Assembly: GCA_002964805.2 (NCBI GenBank) | Contig: PUDQ02000032.1 | Location: 372,001-436,000, forward strand | DNA length: 64,000 bases | Direction of reading: 5' to 3' | Source of the DNA: Trametes villosa | Taxonomy: Eukaryota > Basidiomycota > Agaricomycetes > Polyporales > Polyporaceae | In this document: piece after piece, positions 11,988 to 22,700 of the stretch | Position numbering within the stretch: position 1 is the stretch's first letter | Layout: each line of letters starts with the position of its first letter | Translations under genes and position numbers: made by a program | Notes under the pieces: generated by a model | The model's database searches: none | Told to the model about the DNA's origin: nothing | What the model saw: only the letters and a program-made list of their open reading frames with translations

Positions 11988-13621
11988 CCTAGAGAGCCAG
12001 CTGCAGGATGTGATGTCGTATTCCTGTGAGAGTCAGAGCTAGAGCTAGAGGCTAATGGACAGAAGGGGAGCTCCGACGTCTGCAGAAGGAGGCCTCTGCG
12101 TCTGACGTGTGGCGCAGAGGGAGAAGACAACCTGTGAGTTCGGGGTGCTTTCCATGCTGGCTGCGAACGGTGCCAATGCGCCCGAAGGGCGTGGGTACCA
12201 CGAATTGGAAGCATTTCCTGGGATCCGGGTGACTGTATGGCCACCCTCGTTCGGAGAAACGACCGTTTCTGATTCTGATACACCCATGGGCGCGCTGGTG
12301 ATGCATGTCAGGATGATACCAGCCAACATGCAACGTCCACCTGAGCAGCCAAGCGATGTGGTGAGGAATGAATGTTCGGGCAATTGCCTCGGTCGAGTCC
12401 GCGCCTGCTTGGTGAACTCCTCAATGTTGCTGATGCGGATCACCGCCACACAGGCGCATCAGTCCATCACTTTACAGTGATCATCTACTCTACTCACCTC
12501 GCATCTCGGTCAATTGATTCCTTCTACAGTCCTCTTGAGCATCCATGAAGTAGCTGCGGTACCTCATACGATGTCAGCCAAGATGAGCGAGAGACCTGGA
12601 GACCACAACGCCGAGACGTGTCTGCGGTATTACGGCACAAAATGACAGCCCTGCCCTGAACGAGGTCTGATGCAACCCGCAGCGTAGTATGTCTATAGCT
12701 AGTGCACATGTACGCTGAAGTACGCCAAGCGTTGCGCACATAGCACTGGCGATTCCAGATGATTTCGAGCGGTGAGTGCATGATGCGGTCGAGGCATTAT
12801 TCTGGCCGGCGGGTCAAAGAATCTGAAGATGCACCAGGATTGGTTATGAGCTATGCCAGAGCAGAAGTAATGCTCGCGGAACCAAAAGTCCAACAATGGT
12901 TAGCGTCCAGAAGGACCCGAGTAGGGTGCTGAGAGCATCAGGCTTTCCAGCACCATGCTGCAAAACCTTGAAGCACTTGATTCTGCCAGCCCGAGCATAT
13001 GCTGCAAGATCTCCGTCTCCTCAGCTCGGCCAGGGCAGCGCGCAAGTAAGGCTAGTCTCGGGCTTTACGAAAGTGTGTACGAAGTGTCAGGTGCGTGAAA
13101 GGATCAGACTCAGGGGGGGAGAAACATCAGCCAACGACTCTGGAAACGGCATTGCACTCACCAAATCTTTACCAAACGCCCGCGGTCGACGGGGAGAGGC
13201 ACCTGCCCGACCGCGGAACGTGGGAACAGCGCAGGGTCGCCCCAGCTGCGTTGGGTAATGCGCAGGCGTAATGTAGTACGTGAAGGTAAGCGCGAAGCAT
13301 GGCGGCGTTGGCGTCGGCCGTGGTTGCGGTGTTTGTGTACATGGACGCCTGCGCTGCCGGCCGCGGCGGGCACGAGGCGCGCAACGGGGTCCAACTCGGG
13401 AAAGGCAACCACCCGGAAGGTATGAATAAGTCACTGGAATACAACAAATCTACAACATGGTCGTTACGAGGGCGGGGAGAGCCAGAGCGGTACATATGTA
13501 TACGTGGGCGCGTCGTGGGGAACTTACATCTACCGGGGCCGGCCGTGAGCGGAGGGGGACAGCGTACATCTGCTATCCTCGAATAAATAGTCGTGAATTG
13601 TGGTCGTTGGCGGTAGGGGCG
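11988..13621. other. Intergenic region without recognised gene
   Basis: Contains the hydrolase promoter and the P450 3' end. Open frames of 60-160 codons occur on both strands, but they overlap each other, have no family motifs and no consistent splice structure. No inverted repeats or RNA genes were recognised. Confidence 0.5.
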
Positions 13622-15790
13622 TTATAGGTCGTTTGAGCGCACGAGCTCTTCCATGCGAGCGCTGCGCGGCACGATGTTGCACTCGAAAGGCTCTGGATGC
13701 CTGCATTGTGGAGGTCGCCGGTCAGTCCACCGACTCCTCTCAGAGGAGATGATAGGAGAAGGAACCCACGCTACAGCGAGACTCGAAGCTTTCATCTCCA
13801 GCTTGTGCGGCACGCCGGACGCGTCGAGCGCGGGGCTAATGTCGAGCGCCTGCAGAACGGACGCGCAGGTGATGAAAAGGGAGGATTCGGCGAACATGCG
13901 CCCCGGGCAGATGCTATGTGCGTGCGGTAAACCATGATGAGCGCGAGCAAAACAGAAGGGGATAGGGAGGAACGCACCGCCTTCCAAAACCGAAAACGAA
14001 TGTAGTTGGGTCGCGCACATCTGGGTTTAGCTGCCCATCACGTAGAAACCGCTCTGGATCAAGGCGCTCGGGGTCAGGGTAGTGTGCCGGGTCGCGGGAC
14101 ATTGCCCTGCAGGTACAAGCGCGTTAGCTTACTGTATCGCCGAGACAAATTCGAGGGTGGGCGCTGCCCCTGCTTACCACAGGTTCGGGATGACAAGAGA
14201 GTTTGCTGGGATGTGGAATCCGCGGAACTCATCGTCTGCCGCTGAGCGGTGTGCGCCGCCGACGGGCGCGATGACATGCCAGCGGAGGACCTCCTTGACG
14301 AGCGCGGCGACGTACGGCAGGTGCGCGCGGTCGGAGAAGTCGGGGAGGCGGTCCGGGCCGACGACGCGGTCGAGCTCCGCCTGCGCCTTGCGCTGCACGT
14401 CCGGGTACATCGCCATCGCGAGCACGAACGCGTGCACGGCCGCGTTCGTCTGGGAGGGGACGCGGGTCCAGTGAGTGCGCTGAGAATTACTGCAGCCGGG
14501 AAGGACGTACCGTGTCCGCGCCGGCTGTGAGGAAGCAAAGAAGAGTGTGAGTATGCATCCGGCGCTTCGAGGCCCTGCGGGGGCTTTGCACGCACAGGAA
14601 TAGATCGTGGCCGTGACGTCCCGCACGAGCTCTTCCTCGCCGCCGCCGTCCTCGAGCCGCGTTATAATGGACTCCTTTACCCCACGCGAGCCCTGCCAAG
14701 AGAGGGAGAGCCAGCCAATGTTATTGCACGCGTTTTCAAAGCGAAAGAATGCACGTACCATCGCCTCCTTAGCAGACGCGTACAGGCGGTCGCGAATGGC
14801 GATACTTTCCTCGCGCCAGGCCGCGGCGATGCGTTTGAAGCGCGCGCCGGGGAACCATGTCGGGAGACGCTGCAGGCTCGGAATCGCCTCGACCAGGAAC
14901 TGACCAGGGGTGGCGATATCGTTCGTAACCGTCGCGAGCCGCTCGACGAGGGTGTAATAGGCGTTGTCCCCCGGCGTCACATCGAGCCCGTAGACGATCC
15001 GGAGGATTGTCGCGGCGAAGGAACTGTAGGAGCAAGGGAAGTTCGGTTAGAACTCCACGCGCCGGCATCTGTGCAAGAGGTGGCGAATCGGGACGCACAA
15101 CTTGATATGTGCCGAGAATTCGGCGGGCCTGTCGAGCAGGGCTCGAAGCAGGTCGCGCGTGGTCTCCAGCTGCACGGGGAAGTAGCGGACGATCGCTTCG
15201 GACGCGAAGGACTGCTGGAGTGCGCGCCGGTACTTGCGCCACTGGGGGCTGTAGCTCTTGAACACGAATATCCAGTCCAGCTCCGTCCTGACGTATTTTG
15301 TGCTTAGTACCGATTGTGGGGTCAGACATCCCGATCTCCCTCTCTTACATGTCAACCATGACGAGGTGCGGACGGTGAGAGTAGTTCATTGAACGCTTCT
15401 CGAGGAGCTCGCATGCGGCCTCGTAGGTGTCCACTAGGATGACAGACCGCCCAAGAACCTTGAGGCTTACCACATCGCCTGTGAATATCGCTGAGTGCCT
15501 ACTCCATAGAGAACGCGACGAGCGCAAGACGCACCATACTTCTGCGAGAGCGCGTGGAACTCGGGCCCGAGATGCTGTTTGGGGAAATCGAGAACATTTC
15601 CGAGGAAAGGCAGCGGAGGCGGGCCCGGTGGGAGTGGCAACGCAGTTCGACTCCGCGTTGTGTACGCCTTCAGGAAAATCGAGAAGAGGAGGGTAACGCC
15701 GAGCAGGAGAAGCCAGGGCGAAGGTGTGGCCCCGTGCGGGATCAGTACGGTGGGCATATGAGTCGCTTGTGAGATAGCGTTTGTCCACAT
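13622..15790 (-). CDS. Cytochrome P450 monooxygenase (microsomal, O-methylsterigmatocystin-oxidoreductase-like)
   Basis: N-terminal membrane anchor (WLLLLGVTLLFSIF) followed by the proline-rich hinge LPLPPGPPPLPFLGN. C-helix WRKYRRAL. I-helix oxygen-activation motif GADTT, split by introns: a 14-nt exon (14511-14524) carries the GADT part. ExxR motif is EVLR in KEVLRWH. PERF motif is DPERFLRDG. The haem-binding loop FGFGRRICPGR is itself cut by an intron after GRR. The last splice joins ASSLAVA to HPEPFECNIVPRS, and the stop is TAA at 13622. About ten introns. Two in-frame ATGs lie near the 5' end: 15790 and 15757 (MPTVLIPHG). The TATA box at 15807-15812 is so close to the first that the second is more likely the real start. 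The substrate cannot be told; family relatives act in detoxification or secondary metabolism. Confidence 0.9.
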
Positions 15791-15806
15791 TCTCGGCTAA
15801 ACCTGT

Positions 15807-15813
15807 ATATATG
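15807..15813 (-). promoter_or_regulatory. TATA box of the P450 gene
   Basis: TATATA on the minus strand, 17-23 nt upstream of the first ATG (15790) and about 50 nt upstream of the second (15757). Basidiomycete transcription normally starts some 30 nt or more after a TATA box, so the spacing favours translation from 15757. Confidence 0.5.
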
Positions 15814-17133
15814 AGGGATATGAGCGGCTGCGCTAGACATAAGAAGGATCGGAACGCGCCGACCTCGCTGGAAAGCGGCCGCCGGGGGTATACTTAGGTG
15901 GCGCAGGGCGCAGGAGAGGGGTATGAGAGGGCGCGAAACCCTGTTTTGAGAGCGAGCTGTACGCGGACGCGCGGCCGGAGGAGGCTGATATGTACCCGCA
16001 AGGCAGGGCTGCGGCGGGCGGCGAACACTGAGGCCAGCCCTCAACTGCCTGAGCGGAGTTGCGGGACGGAGCCTGGGAGACCACGCAGTGTCTGCGAGGC
16101 GGGGGGCGCGGCCGTGCAGAGCTGTGGGGATAATCGCACCCGCTGGCTGCCGCGCGCGGTGTCGGACTTCCGAGTGAGCAAGCTGACTCGCGGCCGGCGG
16201 TTCGTCCATATTCATCAGGTTCTAGTCAGGATGGACTTTGTTAGCTGCGCGTCGCGTTCTGTTGTCGAACCGTGGCGAACGTCCAGCCTGGGATCCTGGC
16301 GAGAGCGGGGGCCAGGGCAATCACCCGGAGCCGTACGCTCGTCCGCGCGCCAAGTGGATGTGAATATCCGGGTGAGGGAGCGGAGGAGGCGTTGCGCGTG
16401 GGCGCCACGAGGGTCACACAGGCGGTTCGTCCATCTACCACGACCCTCGCCGCCCGTGCACTAACCCCGTCGGGCTGACCACATTGACAGCCAACCGATT
16501 CGACTCGGTGACCCGCCCACAGAGCCACCCGACGGTGTACTCGGCACACTGCCTTTCGACCACGCCTGGCGTCGATACTCATTCCAAGAGGCCGCGGGGT
16601 GCACAAGAGTGGGCTCATCAATCAGGAAGCTGATCCTGGCAGACGTGCTCACCGGATTCTATCATGATTCTTGCAACAGAAGGGCCCAGGACGCTTCCGC
16701 GAGTTTGGGGGAGACGGCTGCCACGCCCTGAGGCGCTGCCGCTCCGACGGGTCATTCCTCCGCGCAAAGTCCTACTTCGACCGAGCGTCCCGGCAAGTCC
16801 CCTCCCCCTCCCCCTGGTGCGCATTTTCCCCTTACTTGGCAGCCCGCGCCCGGCGGTCCCCCACGTAGAATCAGTCGCCTATCGCTCAGCAACATGATCC
16901 CACCGTGAGAGCGCGCCGGCCGGTCCTAGATCGCAGTGCGCCATCGAAATCTACCGCGCGCCTTCTCTCCTCATTCGGCGTTGGTAAGAGAATGCGAACG
17001 GTGTCCCCGTGCGAGTGCCCCGTTAGAGCACCCGGCCGATTTACGATTTAAGTCCCCAGTCGAGCGTAAATCCCCGCGATCGACCCTCCCCGTCGCCCGT
17101 CGCTCACTTACACCCCACTCGCTTGTACATACC
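15814..17133. other. Intergenic region between divergent P450 and membrane-protein genes
   Basis: Shared upstream region of two divergent genes. No convincing coding exon, repeat or RNA. Pyrimidine-rich stretches occur around 16790-16830 and 17080-17120, close upstream of the ATG at 17134. Confidence 0.5.
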
Positions 17134-18643
17134 ATGTCCACCGGCCAGGGACCAGTCGACCCGGCTGCGGCTGCGGCTGCAATCCTTGCCGCGCTGCCTC
17201 CGCTCGACAAAATGAGCCTCGTGGCGATCTGGATCGAGACGGTGCTCTATGGTGCGTGTCGGCTGCTCGTTCTCGCCTCGCTTACCCTGACGCCATTCAT
17301 TTCGCCTGCAGGCATAAAGTACTTGCTCTTCCCATTGCCGAGGCTTTAGTTCGCGCTAACGGCGGCTGTGTAGCGTCGTGGTCTTTGGAGGTGCATTTTA
17401 CGTCCTCTTCGAGAAGCGGGCCTCCGTCATCCAGCGGTACGTCGCGTCATGAAGTTCTGTCTTTTAGGACGCCACCGCTTATACGCAAACAGGTGTTTGT
17501 TGGCCGCGTCCGTCCTGCTGTTCTCGATATCGACGGCCCATGTCGCGGTATCGTTGCGGCAACTGGTGGAGGCCTTCACGGACCCGGCTGTGACGTCAAT
17601 GCCTGGAGGGTCGTCGCTGTTCTTCTTGAACCAGACGGACGACCTTGTCTTCGCCGGCCAGCTTCTCTACCTTCTCGCGGTGAGTGATTGTGGATCGGCA
17701 TCAATATTCTCATCTCGAGGCGCTCAACGTCGATCCCATCGCAGGTGCTCGTCCAGGACCTTGTACTGGTATGCGCAGGCCTTACCCTGCTTAGATGGCC
17801 GGTCTAACTCTCGAAATAGATCTGGAGGTTGTACGCCGTGTTCAACACCGACTGGAGAGTGCCCATCCTCCCGGTATGTCTCCTTGTCCACGAGGCCTAT
17901 GCTATACTCATCACCTTCACGCTCGGTAGATCGCTCTCGAGATCGTGAACCAGGGTTCGTGTTTTATTTGACACCTCCTCGCACGCTCCCCACTAACGCT
18001 TCTCCCCTCCCCACAGTCACCGCGTACTACACCATCGTCCAGTTCTTCCACGGCACGAACCTCGAGGACCCGAAGCTGCGCCGGCTCGGCATCCTCAACT
18101 GGTCGCTGCACCTCATCATCAACATCGGCGTCACCAGCGCGATCGCGTTCAAGATCTGGTGGCAGGGCCGCCAGACGGTGCATGCGCGCGGCCACAACGC
18201 GTACGCCGGCGTCGCGTTCACGATCCTCGAGTCCGGCGCGCTCTTCGCCGGCGCGACCATCGTGCTCTTCGCGCTGTACATCAACCCCTCCACCGGCACG
18301 GACGCGCTCGTCGGCGTGAACCCCGTCTCCCAGCTCGCGGTACGTCTCGCCTTTGTCAATATCCTCGGGGACGCCACGGCTGACTAGTGTTTGTTGCCGG
18401 CTACAGACGCTCTCACCGCTCCTTATCATTGCGCGTGTTGGCTTCGGCCTGACGCACAGCGGTACCCGCTCGCACGCGACGACGAACTCCTCCCATGCGA
18501 TCAGCGCCAGCCGCTACGGCGGGCACTCCGAGGCGGTCCGCATCGACATCAACCGCACGCAGATCACCGACAACGCGAGCGCGGACATGTACGCCATGCG
18601 CGCCGTCAAGTCCGGCTCCGTCACGGACAAGGACTCCGTCTGA
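17134..18643 (+). CDS. Multi-pass integral membrane protein of the agaricomycete-expanded seven-helix type
   Basis: Start at 17134 (MSTGQGPVDP). The first helix begins MSLVAIWIETVLYG and continues INVVVFGGAFYVLF; further helices include CLLAASVLLFSIS, FTILESGALFAGATIVLFALY and a C-terminal helix LLIIARVGFGLTH. The tail is hydrophilic (TSNSS-like, KSGSVTDKDSV) and cytoplasmic or external. The layout matches a large family of uncharacterised membrane proteins in agaricomycetes; no function is assigned. Introns are very dense. After exon 1 ends at 17251 comes an exon of only 7 nt (17312-17318), then 17374 onward; this is the only join that keeps frame. A 24-nt exon lies at 17745-17768 (VLVQDLVL). 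A GT donor-containing stretch at 17493-17700 is coding. The gene is followed by a repeat copy about 370 bp downstream. Confidence 0.8.
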
Positions 18644-19013
18644 GCGGCCCCGTTCGGGCGACCCCGCGGCTCGTGGCGCAGCGCGCTCCGTCCGGGCGCG
18701 GGCGCGGGGATCGTCGTACACTTGTTCGGGTCGTGGCTCAGGGCCTCGCGCGCCCGGCCGCTGCTCGTGACCGCCGTACCTCGTACATATCGTTTCACGC
18801 GCGCCCAGCCTTTCTTTCTGCTGGCACGGCGCGCGCGCATCTACTTGTTGTACAGCAGCTTCTGCTAGCACGCCCTTGGCGTCCGTGCAAGGCGGAGGCT
18901 GGGGCGTGTAATTTATTCTTTTGTATGGAGGAACTGTACTATACGTTGTACATGGGCCCGCCGCCCGCGGTCGTGTGTGGCGCGGCGGCGTGTGCTCGAA
19001 CTGGGGATGGGAC

Positions 19014-19280
19014 TCTGTCGTTTGTTGCCGTTGATAAAAGCTCACTCGTTCAGTCTTGTATACGAAAATAAAAACGGTGCTTCAGTCGCTTGAACACGGG
19101 CGCGAGGCGAGACGCGATCAAGAGACTGCAGACTTTCGTGACCTTGTAATGTTCCTCGCGCGACCAAATGCTTCGAGCCAATGAGGTAGCAGACGACATG
19201 GTGGTTGTATGCAAGGCGGTCGAGACAAGGTTCGTGGAGAGAGAGAGTGCCGTACGATCAGGCGCTCGGCCTCCAGCCAC
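19014..19280 (+). repeat. Dispersed repeat, copy A (permuted order)
   Basis: Two blocks in direct succession. Block P1 is 19014-19115 and P2 is 19116-19280. Both are close to the reverse complement of parts of copy B at 36086-36436, but there the order (on the minus strand) is P2, then a middle segment, then P1. Sequence agreement is high over P1 (few substitutions and a 2-nt gap) and over P2 apart from small indels. It sits in the 3' flank shared by the membrane-protein gene and the minus-strand chitinase. No open frame explains it. Confidence 0.8.
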
Positions 19281-19496
19281 TGGCAGCCTCACGCTGGGCA
19301 TGCTCAAAGCGATATGATCTAACCTGGTTAAGATCATCAATTTGTCCGTCTCATGAAAGCGTGGTACTGTTACAGAAGGCATAAGAATAAGCAGCTCTGC
19401 GCCTCCGAAGCACAGCTTCCCGTGTCATAATAGTCGTTAATGTTAGGACGCCCTTGGTATCAAGGATCAAATCCTTCGGCCTTCGCCTACTCGGGG

Positions 19497-21068
19497 AACG
19501 CCTGCGAGCGCACAGTCTGTATCCATGAAGCAGCCGCATCGGGGAACTAGAAGGCGTTGCGCAACCCGTTAGCAACGTTTCTCGGAATCTCGAGGAGAGA
19601 TAAGATACAAGACGCACCTCCCAGACCATAACACCTGCATCTGCAGGAAGAAGAGACTCGTAAGCATGGGCGCGAAGCAGACAGATAACGGAGGAAGCTC
19701 ACCCCATCCCTTCGCCTTCGCCTGCTCGACGCATCCGGCGAGCGTAGCGGGGGCAATGAAGCCGCTGTCCGCGTCGCCCGCAGAGTTGCCCGGCTTGCCG
19801 ATGACGAGCTTGTTCAGGTCGACGCCAGAGGCAACGATCTCGAACAAGGATGAGCCAGGCCAGTCGCCGCCCGCCTTGTTCAAGAGGCCATCGCAAGTCG
19901 TGTACTCGGTGGTTCCCTCTGCGAGAAACATTGAATGAGTTACTGCGACCAAAGGTAGAATATACCGCAGGGCTTACGGTTATAGAACTAGCAACAAGCC
20001 ACAAGGCTCCCTTAGCTTAAGATAGCAAACTCAAGGACGAGGGCGCGTACCTGGACGTTGTACTGTTCCGTGCATGAGCCTCGTGTCTCCGCCCCGAGAT
20101 GAAAGCACGACTTACCCAGTCAATGAGGTCTCCGACCGTCTGGTCGACCTTCAAATAAGCCCCAGCCGAGAACAGCTTGTTCACGGAGAACCTGGAAAAC
20201 CGAACATGAACACCGGTACCAGCAGCACGGTGGAGTGGGAGCGCACCAAGGAGCAACCGCTGTTCCGAGATCGCCGTCAGTCCGCTGCCCGCTCACAAAT
20301 GGCGATCGTGGAACTCACGCGCGTGGGACAGAATGAACTGGCCCTTCGGGAGCTGCGTACGCAGCTGCTGGGTGAAGGTCGCGATCCAGGCCTCCGCCTT
20401 GCCGTCGCTCGCGTCCATCGCGTTGAAGTCCTGCAGGTCCACATCCGTCAGCCAGGTGTCCGCTTATGATACACGTGGCCAACGCGCCTCGTAATCGACA
20501 TCGATGCCATCGAGGTCGAACTGCTTCACGAACGCCGCCATCTTGTTCGCGGTCGCAGTGGGGTCCGCCCCTGCGGACGTCGGCGCGTCCGTCGCTCCAA
20601 ACGCGGAGACGATCAGGCTGACTCCCGCGGCGGAGTACTCAGACTTGACGGTCGCGCGGTCGGACGCGCTCATCTGCTCTGACCACTCGAGCGCCTTGTC
20701 CGCCGGCCCCGAGATGAGCAAGAACGACAACGTGCTGAGCGGATATCAGCGTGCATTCCGGCATGTAGAAGCTTGCCACCTGAAGATTGCTCACAAGACA
20801 TTGAAGCCCTGGAAAATTTGTTAGCTGCGTCGGGGGCTATTATCAGACAGCTGATGCGCACCTTAATCTGGGACACCGGAGGAGGGCCGGTGAGGCCGGG
20901 GACAAACTTGTCGCTGTACACCACGAAACGAGGCGCGGCAGGAACAGCACGCTTGGAAAGGGAGGTGGAGGAGGTGGAGCGCGACTCCAAGCTGAGTTCG
21001 CAGGTGGGGGCCGCGAGCACGCTGAGGAGCATCGACGACAGCACGTAGAACAGAGAAAGCGCGAACAT
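19497..21068 (-). CDS. Secreted glycoside hydrolase family 18 chitinase-like protein, copy 1
   Basis: Signal peptide at the start ATG 21068 (MFALSLFYVLSSMLLSVLAA), then a Ser/Thr-rich linker ending KR. The GH18 fold follows: RFVVYSDKF, LIVSAFGATDAPT and the catalytic DxxDxDxE as DGIDVDYE near 20500. Later conserved pieces are LSHAR, YNVQFYNQG, SKLVIGKP-like LNKLVIGKPG and GVMVWE, with the end FPDAAASWIQTVRSQ and TAG at 19497. It should hydrolyse beta-1,4-N-acetylglucosamine links of chitin outside the cell. Very small exons: 12 nt (20051-20062), 10 nt (19978-19987) and 17 nt (19618-19634). It is a paralogue of the plus-strand gene at 37490-38954, which has one 22-nt exon where this gene has the 12- and 10-nt pair. 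TATA box about 100 bp upstream of the ATG. Confidence 0.88.
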
Positions 21069-21167
21069 CTTGTCAGTGCACAAAAGCTGTCGTCGACGGC
21101 GGTCTGGGAGGATGTGGGCGAGTGCTGGGAGCAGGCCTGGAGAACTAGGCCCGCCATGGCCCACAGG

Positions 21168-21174
21168 TTATATA
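21168..21174 (-). promoter_or_regulatory. TATA box of chitinase copy 1
   Basis: TATATAA on the minus strand about 100 nt upstream of the start codon at 21068. The paralogous chitinase has TATAAA about 90 nt upstream of its ATG, so spacing is shared. Confidence 0.55.
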
Positions 21175-21734
21175 CCATGCCGCGACGGATGTTCTTCCGC
21201 CCTCCGTGCGCAGTGTCCTTCCCGCGCTGCAGGGTCCATGAGGGACACGGAAGGCGCGCTCTGCATACCATGCGGTCCGCTCGGGCGTGTAATTTAGGGA
21301 TCCCGGGGTGGTCGTCAGGCGGGCGAGCCGATAGTGCTCGATTGAGAAGGAGCACAGTTAATGGTTGATGCATTCCACCAGGCTCGGAGAGGTGGACGCG
21401 GGTGGAAGAAGCAGAGATACACCCTGCCTTGATAGAACAATGGCCACCGCTTCTGCCGGGACCGGTACGATACCGTCCCTTGCGAGCCTATCCTGACAGG
21501 CCAGACCCGACCAGTAAGTCGACGTGCCCGAAGCGGGCTGTGGAAGAGCACATCATGAAGTACACACGGAGTCCATGCGTGAGTGGAGCGCTGGATGTTG
21601 CCACCATACTGCAGGCCAGTCCACGCTGATAGACGTCCCGCATGAATGTTTCTGAAAGTAGACGGAGGAAGCTTACGCGTCGCTGCAAGTGTGACTTACC
21701 GCGCGCTGTATCGCGAACAAAAGCCTGTCATGAG

Positions 21735-21786
21735 ACGGCGTTCAGCGTCGAGAAGCCAGTCATGAGGCCAGATATTCCCGCACGAA
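21735..21786 (+). repeat. Dispersed repeat, fragment C
   Basis: About 52 bp matching the middle segment of copy B (reverse complement of 36199-36250) with roughly two or three substitutions; it contains TTCAGCGTCGAGAAGCCAGT. Neither P1 nor P2 is found next to it. It lies about 670 bp upstream of chitinase copy 1. Confidence 0.75.
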
Positions 21787-21789
21787 GCA

Positions 21790-22700
21790 GCCCCGTCGGA
21801 GTACCGGCTAGCCGAGGCGATAGACAGAACATGGCGGCGGAGCGAATGTTCAGAAAGACACATGGGTGCTGCGCCTGAACGGGCTCTGTCGGTCAAGATG
21901 GCGCATGCGGGTGCGGGACGGTTGCGACGTTGTCGGCGGACTCTGAGTTAAAGCGCAAGGGAGGTGCATGCTCCGCAGTAAGCTCATAGGCTCCATCTTC
22001 GGCTGAGTTTCTCGTTCTTCAAGCTTCAGATACCGCACTTCTCCTGAGTTCGCGATGCATGGTGGATAGATGATGGAGGTAGAGAACAAGTTGCGTGTGA
22101 GCGCCTAGCACTGCCGGGACCGGTATCCTTCGATATTTCACACAATGAATTCCATAATGCATAACGACTGGATTGCAAAACGTAGCGGACAGCAAGGACA
22201 GACTACTACGTAGAGCGATGCGGATGTCAGACAGGAGCTTAGAGGGGAGGAGGGCATCAACGGCAGCTACGGCGTATACGGGGGAGGCGTACTCGGGAGG
22301 AGGGTGCGGAACATACATGAGTGGTAGAACGAGATGGGGGAAGGATAAGTGTAAGGGGTAGGGGTAGGGGCGGGGCGTGGAGGGAGATATGGACTCGTGG
22401 GGGTAGGAGATTAAGAGCGCGTATAAGCACTATATGCAATAACAAAAGTTCCAGCCAGAGTGAGCCTAGTCCAGAACCGGGAAAGATGGGCGGAGTGTAT
22501 GCGTGGAAGGTATCAAGAAGACCGACTGAATACTGACTGGTGTACATGGGCAGGATATCGTGCGTGAATGGAGGATGCGTCAGACGGATGAGCTGCAGAC
22601 AGATAATGGGCACAAATCGAGGGGGTGAAGGATGTAGGGTGGGAGGAAAGCAATGCACACACGACGACCGACTCCAGCAAGCAGCAAGCACAAATCGCGC
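21790..22700. other. Intergenic region, G-rich on the plus strand
   Basis: Space between the chitinase upstream region and the 3' end of the septation kinase. The right half (about 22320-22660) is purine-rich on the plus strand, so pyrimidine-rich in the sense direction of the kinase transcript. It includes a perfect four-tract G run (separate entry). No coding exon recognised. Confidence 0.5.
22355..22375 (+). other. Putative G-quadruplex motif
   Basis: Four GGGG tracts separated by TA, TA and C. Loops of one to two bases favour a stable quadruplex. It lies about 330 bp past the stop codon of the minus-strand kinase, on the strand opposite its transcript. Confidence 0.7.

Noticed and set aside
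13087..13586. Several 85-115 codon frames around 13.1-13.6 kb that might be a small gene
   Set aside because: Frames on both strands are equally open, none can be spliced into a coherent protein, and no motif is visible.
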